This document shows positions 55,900-64,000 of a stretch of DNA of 64,000 nt, piece after piece. Below the pieces are notes generated by a model, which worked only from the letters and a program-made list of their open reading frames with translations, did no database searches and had not been told where the DNA came from. How positions within the stretch are numbered: the stretch's first letter is position 1; each line of letters begins with the position of its first letter. Source of the stretch: Protula sp. h YS-2021 (lineage: Eukaryota; Annelida; Polychaeta; Sabellida; Serpulidae); assembly GCA_949752745.1 (NCBI GenBank), contig OX457026.1, positions 45,229,239 to 45,293,238 of the forward strand, in the 5' to 3' direction. Made by a program: the position numbers and the translations under genes.

Positions 55900-58139
55900 T
55901 TGAAAAGAGTACACGCTACCACAACCAACTGTCCATCGTGTCCTGTTGACCTGAGCGCACGCTCCCATAACCAACCACGTGACCCCCTGTCCTCACTGTC
56001 TGCTTACCCAAGTCCACGCTCCCACAACCAAGTGACCCCGTCTCCTCGCTATCTACTTACCTGAGCGCACGCTCCCACAACCAATTAAGTGACCCCGTCT
56101 GCTTACCCAAGTCCACGCTCTCACAACCAAGTGACTCCCTCTCCTCACTGTCTGCTTACCGAAGTCCACGCTCTCACAACCAATTGATCCCCTCTCCTCA
56201 CTGTCTGCTTACCCAAGTCCACGCTCTCACAACCAAGTGACCCCCCTCTCCTCACTGTCTGCTTACCCAAGTCCACGCTCTCACAACCAAGTGGCCCCGT
56301 GTCCTCACTGTCTGCTTACCCAAGTCCACGCTCTCACAACCAAGTGACCCCCTCTCCTCACTGTCTGCTTACCCAAGTCCACGCTCTCACAATCAAGTGA
56401 CCCCCTCTCCTCATTGTCTGCTTACCCAAGTCCACGCTCTCACAACCAAGTGACCCCCTCTCCTCACTGTCTGCTTACCCAAGTCCACGCTCTCACAATC
56501 AAGTGACCCCCTCTCCTCATTGTCTGCTTACCCAAGTCCACGCTCTCACAACCAAGTGACCCCCCTCTCCTCACTGTCTGCTTACCCAAGTCCACGCTCT
56601 CACAACCAAGTGGCCCCGTGTCCTCACTGTCTGCTTACCCAAGTCCACGCTCTCACAACCAAGTGACCCCCTCTCCTCACTGTCTGCTTACCCAAGTCCA
56701 CGCTCTCACAATCAAGTGACCCCCTCTCCTCATTGTCTGCTTACCCAAGTCCACGCTCTCACAACCAAGTGACCCCCTCTCCTCACTGTCTGCTTACCCA
56801 AGTCCACGCTCTCACAATCAAGTGACCCCCTCTCCTCATTGTCTGCTTACCCAAGTCCACGCTCTCACAACCAAGTGACCCCCTCTCCTCACTGTCTGCT
56901 TACCCAAGTCCACGCTCTCACAATCAAGTGACCCCCTCTCCTCATTGTCTGCTTACCCAAGTCCACGCTCTCACAACCAAGTAACCCCCTCTCCTCACTG
57001 TCTGCTTACCCAAGTCCACGCTCTCACAACCAATTGACCCCCTCTCCTCACTGTCTGCTTACCCAAGTCCACGCTCTCACAACCAAGTGACCCCCCTCTC
57101 CTCACTGTCTGCTTACCCAAGTCCACGCTCTCACAACCAAGTGGCCCCGTGTCCTCACTGTCTGCTTACCCAAGTCCACGCTCTCACAACCAAGTGACCC
57201 CCTCTCCTCACTGTCTGCTTACCCAAGTCCACGCTCTCACAATCAAGTGACCCCCTCTTCTCATTGTCTGCTTACCCAAGTCCACGCTCTCACAACCAAG
57301 TGACCCCCTCTCCTCACTGTCTGCTTACCCAAGTCCACGCTCTCACAATCAAGTGACCCCCTCTCCTCATTGTCTGCTTACCCAAGTCCACGCTCTCACA
57401 ACCAAGTGACCCCCTCTCCTCACTGTCTGCTTACCCAAGTCCACGCTCTCACAATCAAGTGACCCCCTCTCCTCATTGTCTGCTTCCCCAAGCAGGACTT
57501 GGGGAAGCAGACAATGAGGAGAGGGGGTCACTTGATTGTGAGAGCGTGGACTTGGGTAAGCAGACAGTGAGGAGAGGGGGTCACTTGGTTGTGAGAGCAA
57601 GTCCACGCTCTCACAACCAAGTGACCCCCCTCTCCTCACTGTCTGCTTACCCAAGTCCACGCTCTCACAACCAAGTGGCCCCGTGTCCTCACTGTCTGCT
57701 TACCCAAGTCCACGCTCTCACAACCAAGTGACCCCCTCTCCTCACTGTCTGCTTATCCAAGTCCACGCTCTCACAATCAAGTGACCCCCTCTCCTCACTG
57801 TCTGCTTACCCAATTCCACGCTCTCACAATCAAGTGACCCCCTCTCCTCATTGTCTGCTTACCCAAGTCCACGCTCTCACAACCAAGTAACCCCCTCTCC
57901 TCACTGTCTGCTTACCCAAGTCCACGCTCCCACAACCAAGTGACCCCGTGTCCTCCTCGCTGTGTGCTCACCTGAGCGCACGCTCCCACAACCGAGTGAC
58001 CCCGTGTCCTCCTTGCTATCTACTTACCTGAGCGCACGCTCCCACAACCGAGTGACCCCGTGTCCTCCTCGCTATCTACTTACCTGAGCGCACGCTCCCA
58101 CAACCGAATGACCCCGTGTCCTCCTCGCTGTGTGCTCAC
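55900..58139. repeat. 53-54-bp minisatellite derived from EPG5 exon w1 and its donor
   Basis: About 40 tandem units are present. On the gene's strand the units nearest the exon read ...GCGAGGAGGACACGGGGTCA, CTCGGTTGTGGGAGCGTGCG, CTCAG|GTAAGTAGATA, nearly the last 50 nt of w1 (GCGAGGAGGACAAGATGGCC, ACTTGGTTGTGGGAGCGTGC, GCTCAG|GTGAGC). Distal units have changed to CACTTGGTTGTGAGAGCG, TGGACTTGG|GTAAGCAGAC. A segment at about 57497-57597 is inverted. The array fills most of the w1-w2 intron. The open frames in it are periodic artefacts. Confidence 0.92.
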
Positions 58140-58213
58140 CTGAGCGCACGCTCCCACAACCAAGTGGCCATCTTGTCCTCCTCGCTATCTGTATTTCGCA
58201 CCCAAGGCCCCAT
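58140..58213 (-). CDS. EPG5: EPG5 exon w1 (first in window)
   Basis: This 74-nt exon starts in phase 0 after the acceptor TTACACAG and ends with two bases (AG) before the donor GTGAGC. It reads ...SEEDKMATWLWERALR, matching the vertebrate segment with NQWAWNLILR just before the next exon. The split AGA codon is completed by the first base of exon w2. Its last ~50 nt together with the donor are the apparent source of the 2.2-kb minisatellite that directly follows it in the intron. The preceding exon is not in the window: I see no candidate between 58214 and 64000. Confidence 0.82.
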
Positions 58214-59213
58214 CTGTGTAAGAAAATATTTGGTTTTGAAAAATTTCTGTGATGATTAATAACAAATACTTCTGATTCGAATAAGGAAGATCCACTGCGA
58301 TGAATTACAGATATTTTTGTACTAATTACTTACCGGTTTTATGTCATTTTACGTCAAGGAAACTAACATTGGTTTTTCACACCCCATCCTCTTTTTTTGC
58401 GTGCATCTTTTCGTCGTTTGTTATTACATTTCTTCAGAATTAACAGAGCGAATAAGGCTTGGAAGCTCAAGGCCCTCCGGAACCATCCGCCCCTTATTCA
58501 CCACAGCGGCCAGCGGATAAAGGACAAATCTGACAAAATTAGGCCGTGCTACAAGTGAATATCTCGAAACAGTCAACTTTGTGAAACTCGGATTGATACA
58601 ATGGGACTATTTTGTATCTCAGGATGCCGTCGATTAGACGAAATACCGGTATTTGCTTTTTAAAATTTTCGTTTAAAAAAAAATCAATGATGATTAGCTG
58701 CTCATATACGACATACTTAATTCATGAAAGTACGACACGCTTCGACACGAACATATAAACAGTTCGATTTATGGGTCTTGGTAGGTTATTGTGGTGAGTG
58801 TTTCAAGTACAGTCCTCCCCCGGTTACCTCAAAGTAAATCAGCGGGCCCGTCGACTTCGACATAACGAGGAAGGAATGTAGTTCCAACACTGACTGATGA
58901 AATTAATTAATTATGAACAGGCATAGTTTTTTAAAACTGTTCTCGTGTCAGTGTATTTAAATTAATGTTCAGTTAGATAAGTTCTTAATTGTGTTAATTA
59001 GTTTAAGTAATGGCTTACTGTCGCAATGGTAATATCGTAAAAAGAAATTCAAGCATTTCAGCGAGGGCTAATTGTTCTTAACTCAGATGTTTGTTCCTGA
59101 TTTTTGCTAGCAATACTGAATTAATATCAGTATCAGCACCGGTAATCGTCACTGATGTCACAAACACATCATTCGTCTGATATTCACCGTCGCACAGATG
59201 TCGTGCCACATCA
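58214..59213. other. Intron upstream of w1, little recognisable
   Basis: About 1 kb without gene signals. At 58809 TACAGTCCTCCCCCGGTTAC resembles one end of a pogo-type element, but no partner end is seen. Confidence 0.5.
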
Positions 59214-59222
59214 TATATAGGC

Positions 59223-60140
59223 GGTATCCGGACATAACGGCGACGGCCAAAACGGCGACGGCCATAACGGCGACGGCCAAAACGGCGACAGCCAAAACGG
59301 CGACAAGTGCAACCCCGGACAAAACGGCGATGGAATTTTTTACAAGCTTATGCTTTAAAACGCTTATTAAAAAGAAACGGAAAGTAACGTTGCCAACACA
59401 GTTCATTTAGCACTCAGTGATAAGTAAATTTGGACAAAGTGCACTGTTTCTCCCGGCGTGCCCTTCCGGGCCCTCCCTAACCACCTCCTTCCTGACACCA
59501 GTCACTGTCTCAATAATCTTTCCTCCTCCCCTCCTCTCCCCTAACCACCCCTCCCATCTTCGCAACCTCCCTCCATCCATCCCCCATCCCAATTCAAGTC
59601 CCACCACTGCAACCAGTCTTTCTCTCAGTGGTCATCCTGGCCTTCCTGAGTTGCACGTTTCACAGGAGCCCAACGGATTAGTTCATTAAGGCGAGTAAAA
59701 CGTCGGTCTTTCATTGCTAATAATCCGAAATCCTTTTAAAGGCATTTTCATTTTGCCTTTTATTGATGTGGATTCACGTGTAATAACGGATTAGTGGGCA
59801 CAGTCGCTAAATACAATGTCTTTAAAAATGTACTTATTTACCCCCTCCCCCCTCCACAACGATGGATTATCGTATAATTGCAATTAGGAATATATACGAA
59901 AATAAGTGCTAAATTATCTATTTTATTTTGCCCTTAAAATTTAAATATTGGTTCAAATTATACTAATCTTCAAGTTGAAATGAACTGATTTATCTGGCAA
60001 CACTGTTCTTTGTATTTTGATTTTCAACATTAAATTATTAATCTTCGTCGCCGTTTTGTCTGGGGTTGCACTTGTCGCCGTTTTGGCCGTCGCCGTTTTG
60101 GTCTTCTCCGTTTTGGCCGTCGCCGTTTTGTCCGGGATTC
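59223..60140. mobile_element. Foldback element A2
   Basis: It has the same ends and interior as A1: GGTATCCGGACATAACGG on the left and GTCCGGGATTC on the right, with GGCCAAAACGGCGAC units. The perfect 9-bp duplication TATATAGGC lies at 59214-59222 and 60141-60149. There is no transposase. Confidence 0.9.
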
Positions 60141-60149
60141 TATATAGGC

Positions 60150-60555
60150 AAATAAATAGATATCCGAAACCTACCATCTGTTACTTGTTCTAAATATCGG
60201 ATCGCAGCAATTAACTTTCAGTAATAATAAAATTGTACGACCTGAAGTTTCAAAAGTGGATGGTCACATAAGCAGCTTTATTACGAAATTTGGAAATGTT
60301 TTTATATACTTATGAGTTAATTAGAGCGGCCAGAGGACAGAAAAAAACATAAGCATCATTAAAATAAAAGATTAATTTATGCAAACATAACCATAATTCA
60401 TCGCTAAAAATTCAAAGAATAAACAAATTAAAACACGGAACTAACCACAAAAATATTACAAAAATTTGCAAATCTGCCTTTAAATTCCCACCTGTAATAC
60501 AGTTCTATTTTTTCAACAACTAAGCAATTTATGTCTGATTAGCCTTATTCCACAT
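60150..60555. other. Spacer between foldbacks A2 and A3
   Basis: A fragment at about 60312 (TTAGAGCGGCCAGAGGACAG) resembles the head of the element at 29956. Nothing else is recognised. Confidence 0.45.
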
Positions 60556-60564
60556 CGCTCTGTA

Positions 60565-61489
60565 GGTATCCGGACATAACGGCGACGGCCAAAACGGAGA
60601 AGACCAAAACGGCGACGGCCAAAACGGCGATGGCTAAAACGGCGACAAGTGCAACATCAGACAAAACGGCGACGGATTTTTTTTAAGTTTGTGCTTTAAA
60701 ACGCTTAGTAAAAAGAAAGAAAAATTAACAACGTTTATTCGTTTCAAACGTTTCAGATTCCATCTCTTGTTGATTATCTTTTACTGTTGAACAGTAGTTT
60801 CTAACTGATGAAATTCATAGAAAAATCATTCCTTTTATACAATGTTATTGAGTTGCTCAAGGAATGATTTACTCACTTACCTTTTCTCAGGTAAGACTGA
60901 AAATTATTTTCTCAGGTAAAAACAAATTTAATCTTATCTTTCATTGGTGTGGATTCGTACATAATAACGGCATTTCACATAACCGATACAGATAAGGATT
61001 AGCTCATTAAGGCGATTAAAACATCGAAGTTGTTTTAAAGGCATTTTGCCTTTTATTGATGTGGATTCACGTGCAATAACGGATTAGTGGGAACAGTCGC
61101 TAAATACAATTGTCTTTCAAAATGTACTTATTTACTCCCCCGCCCCCCCCCCCCCCCGCACCACACACCCCCACCCCTCACGATGGATTATCGTATAATT
61201 GCAATTGAGAATATATGAGAAACTAAGTGTTAAATTACCCATTTTTTTGTCCTTAAAACTTAAAAATTGGTTCAAATTATACTTATCTTCAAGTAGAAAG
61301 GAATTGATTTATCCGGCAACACTATTCTTTGCATTTTGTTTTTCAATATTAAATTATTAATCATCGTCTCCGTTTTGTCCGGGGTTGCACTTGTCGCCGT
61401 TTTGGCCATCGCCGTTTTGGCCGTCGCCGTTTTGGTCTTCTCCGTTTTGGCTGTTGCCGTTTTGGCCGTCGCCATTTTGTCCGGGATTC
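60565..61489. mobile_element. Foldback element A3
   Basis: The ends GGTATCCGGACATAACGG and GTCCGGGATTC are present, with the perfect 9-bp duplication CGCTCTGTA at 60556-60564 and 61490-61498. The interior matches A1 and A2, including a poly-C tract near 61140. There is no transposase. Confidence 0.9.
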
Positions 61490-61517
61490 CGCTCTGTATT
61501 GTCACTTGTAAACACAA

Positions 61518-61811
61518 CTAGAGCAGTGTGCATAGCCCACATATTTCCCACAGGCCCCCCATCAGTTAAACATGGCCATCAATAGGCAAGGGCTGAAATT
61601 TTCTAAGTCCAGCTGGTCCATTTTCCTTGGACGAACCTGGCCCATTTACAATATCGATCTGTGTTTGTTCCCATAGAAGCTACATACCAAGTGTCATTAA
61701 AATCCTTGTAGCAGTTTTTAAGTTATCGTGTTAACAAGCTCTTGATGACAGACCAACAGACCGACCGACCGCTACGCGGTCGATCGCATATATTCCCCCT
61801 GTGGGGAATAA
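61518..61811 (+). mobile_element. Hairpin-class element E, one-unit core
   Basis: It starts CTAGAGCAGTGTGCATAGCC and ends at the hairpin ATTCCCCCTGTGGGGAAT followed by AATAA. It has one core unit instead of three (compare 50424-51037). It begins 20 bp after the target duplication of A3. Confidence 0.78.
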
Positions 61812-61913
61812 TAAATAATATTTTAAACGAGAAATCGTCGAATAATACTGCTTTTAAACCCGTTCTCTCCTATTAGTCGTCTTTATTTATGTTTCACTAC
61901 AATAAGCATATTA

Positions 61914-62578
61914 CAGTCGGACGCACTTATGTCGACATCGAATATCTAGACATTTCGGTTAATTCGACGTTTTTTTTTTCAGTACCGTCTATTTGTATGA
62001 TAAAAAGCTCGGATATGTCGACATTTTTCATCTCGACATAAATTAACCTAGCTATAATGCCCTCATACAGAACATTTTTATAAAATAGCGTACTCATACA
62101 CCACGATTTTCGTACAGGATATCATAATAATGCATTTTTGCAGTATCCAAATTTTGCTTGTTACAGTCAGCTGTATGTACCAACAGTAAACGACACACCC
62201 CTCCTTGTGTAAACAAGTAGCCCAGTGCATGCCAGCAGATAAATCCTTTTGTTCACCCTAGCCAGTGTTTGCTAATTCTTCATCTCTCCATATCCTATAG
62301 CAGACTTTATCTGCAAAGGGTGTAGTGCAGTATGAACTCCCTAAATGACTGTAAACACCCCTCCTTGTGTAAACAATTAAGTAGCCCTCTGTATAGCAGA
62401 TAAGCCCTTTTATTCACGCTAACCAGTGTTTGCTAATTGTTAGTGGACTAAACGTTGTTTCAAATTTGAGTTTGTAAAATAAAGATGATTCGACAAAAAT
62501 TTTTCTTAAAAAACCGTAACCTTTCGCACATGTCCCTGGATGTGAGATACCCAGCATTAGAAAACATTAAAAGAAGAG
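61914..62578. mobile_element. pogo-like element, truncated inverted copy
   Basis: It starts CAGTCGGACGCACTTATGTC next to TA and matches 27394 down to about 26680 in reverse (CAACAGTAAACGACACACC, CAGTGTTTGCTAATTCTTC). It is cut at 62578 by the leader of the next satellite element. Confidence 0.72.
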
Positions 62579-63890
62579 TAAACAAGTTTGTCCAAGGACA
62601 AAGTCCCAGCTTACGAAAAGCAATAAGACCAATTCCAGCGTGCATGAGTAAGGGAATTTTCCTGAAAAATTGGGCTTCAAAAGATGAGGCGGCAAAGAGC
62701 TAGCTCAATAATTAATTTAGCACCGGACCAGAACATAGACCGATAAATGCATACAAAGATTTCTTTCCCAGAAAAATGGGAAACAGATTTTTTGTATCTC
62801 TGGTGGACTGGATAGTCTGCCATAGATACCTTCAAACAACGCTCGCATTTCGGACCAGTGTGCATGTTTATGTAACTTGCCTTGATGCGCGGTTCTTATT
62901 CAGACAAGTGCGCATGTTTATTTAATTTTGCGTAGATGCGCGGCTCTCATTTTGGAACAGTGCACATGTTTATTTAACTTGCGTTGATGTGCGGTTCGCA
63001 TTTCGGACGAGCGCCCATGTTTTTTTTTACCTTGTGTGGATGTGCGGTTCTTATTTCGGATCAGTGCGCATGTTTATTTACCTTGTGTTGATGTGCGGTT
63101 CTTATTTCGGATCAGTGCGCATGTTTATTTACCTTGCGTCGATGCGCGATTCTTATTCCAGACCAATACGCATGTTTATTGTACTTGCGTTGATGAGCGG
63201 TACTTATTTTGGACAAGTGCACCAGTTTCCATAGGTTGCCTTGATGCGCGGTTCGCATTTCGGACCAGTTTGCATGTTTATTTAACTTGCGTTGATGCAC
63301 GGTGCTTATTTTGGACGTGTGCCTATGTTTATTTAACTTGCGTTGGTGAGCAGTTCGAATTTCGGATCATTACGCATGTTTATTTAACTTGCGTTAATGC
63401 TCGGTTCGAATTTCGGACCAGTGCGCGTGTTTATTTAACTTGCGTTGATGCGCAGTGTTTATTTTGGACCACTGCAAATGTTTATTTAACTTGCGTTGGA
63501 GCGTAGTTCGCATTTCGAACCACTGCGCATGTTTATTTAACTTGCGTTGATGCGCGGTTCGAATTTCGGAGAAGTGCGCATGTTTATTTAACTTGCGTTG
63601 ATGCGCGGTGCTTATTTTGGACCAGTGCAAATGTTTATTTAACTTACGTTGGCGCGTGGTTCGCATTTCGAACCACTGCGTATGTTTATTTAACGTGCGT
63701 CGATGCGCGGTTCTTATTTCAGGCCAATGCGCATATTTTTTAACTTGAGTTGATGCGCGGTTCTTATTCTGGACCAGTGCGCATGTTTATTTAAGTTGCG
63801 TTGATGCACAGTTCTTATTTTAAATAGTGCGCATGTTATTTAAGTTGCGTTAATGGGCAGTTCGCATTTCGAAATAGTGCGCATGTTTAT
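62579..63890 (+). mobile_element. Third leader plus 51-bp satellite element
   Basis: The leader AACAAGTTTGTCCAAGGACA (62579-62845) is nearly identical to 3782-4040, and the 51-bp array runs 62845-63890 (about 20 units). The array ends abruptly at a different element's hairpin, so the second core, microsatellite and CTAA hairpin are missing here. Confidence 0.72.
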
Positions 63891-63891
63891 T

Positions 63892-63920
63892 CCCACTTGG
63901 CATTGAAAATGCCAAATGGG
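63892..63920. repeat. Hairpin marking the start of a further element
   Basis: The arms CCCACTTGGCATT and AATGCCAAATGGG enclose a 3-base loop. The following T-rich sequence to 64000 resembles, in reverse, the end of the array elements near 17100. The element runs out of the window. Confidence 0.7.
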
Positions 63921-64000
63921 GATGGATTGCCTCGAATTCTTCACCTATTTTTCCTTTTTTTTTCTCGCTTTTTTAAAAATTTTTTTCTTCTTCCGCCAAA

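Larger units (their letters stand above)
1564..58213 (-). other. EPG5: EPG5 gene, internal part (11 exons, both ends outside the window)
   Basis: EPG5 is known from worm and mammal as a large (about 2,500-2,600 aa) Rab7 effector that tethers autophagosomes to late endosomes/lysosomes. Eleven minus-strand blocks with AG/GT borders translate to consecutive pieces that match my recollection of vertebrate EPG5. Diagnostic stretches are [67 protein letters not shown] and FNFPDVYGAVLKQIL. Exon lengths are 74, 153, 141, 109, 98, 100, 249, 161, 243, 1243 and 82 nt. All phases join without frameshift or stop, giving 884 codons plus one base. The LC3-binding motifs of vertebrate EPG5 lie upstream of this part. 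Introns range from about 340 bp to 25 kb, and the large ones are filled with transposons. The alignment was made from memory; a protein search would settle it. Confidence 0.93.

Noticed and set aside
57367..57731. Frames across the 53-bp array
   Set aside because: Derived from the exon copies and the inverted segment. They contain splice donor sequence and are not continuous with EPG5.
55900..58139. CRISPR-like array
   Set aside because: Units are contiguous without unique spacers and derive from an exon in a eukaryotic intron.

Overview
The window is animal nuclear DNA. It is AT-rich, has introns with GT..AG borders, and is dominated by transposable elements and satellites. The one host gene I can support is EPG5 (ectopic P granules 5 autophagy protein), on the minus strand. 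Eleven internal exons lie between 58213 (upstream) and 1564 (downstream). They encode about 884 codons from the middle of the protein, and every exon-exon phase agrees. The first and last exons of the gene are outside the window. The repeat content (pearl/Helentron-like elements with tandem cores, an env-bearing Ty3/gypsy element, MULE, hAT, Harbinger and pogo-like elements) suggests a lophotrochozoan, most likely a bivalve mollusc. That taxonomic guess is inference only.

Layout on the plus strand. 1-1490: a foldback element and a hairpin-ended element. 1564-3648: the last two EPG5 exons of the window. 3782-8058: a composite element made of leader, 51-bp satellite, ~147-bp tandem repeats, AACT microsatellite and hairpin. 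10435-13764: two EPG5 exons around an 11475-13157 tandem-core element. 13765-38738: a 25-kb intron holding a three-fold 2.1-2.3-kb macro-repeat rich in TCAAGGTCA-type sites, a hAT MITE, nested foldback and pogo-like elements, MULE remains, and a Ty3/gypsy element with a second element inside its 3' LTR. 38739-42472: five clustered EPG5 exons. 42473-55272: an intron with a hAT-like element, a 2.2-kb array element, a MULE with minisatellite ends, and a Harbinger element that contains another composite element. 55273-58213: two EPG5 exons separated by a ~2.2-kb minisatellite that derives from the upstream exon and its splice donor. 58214-64000: two more foldback elements, a pogo-like copy and a third 51-bp satellite.

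Two themes stand out. First, several foldback elements have terminal inverted repeats that are themselves ~15-bp minisatellites. Four of them show clean 9-bp target duplications (three A copies and B), and a related one encloses Mutator (MULE) transposase remains. Second, many otherwise different elements share one plan: a CTAGA start, a leader, a tandem core, a short microsatellite, and a perfect terminal hairpin followed by TAA. No rRNA, tRNA, CRISPR or prokaryotic feature is seen.
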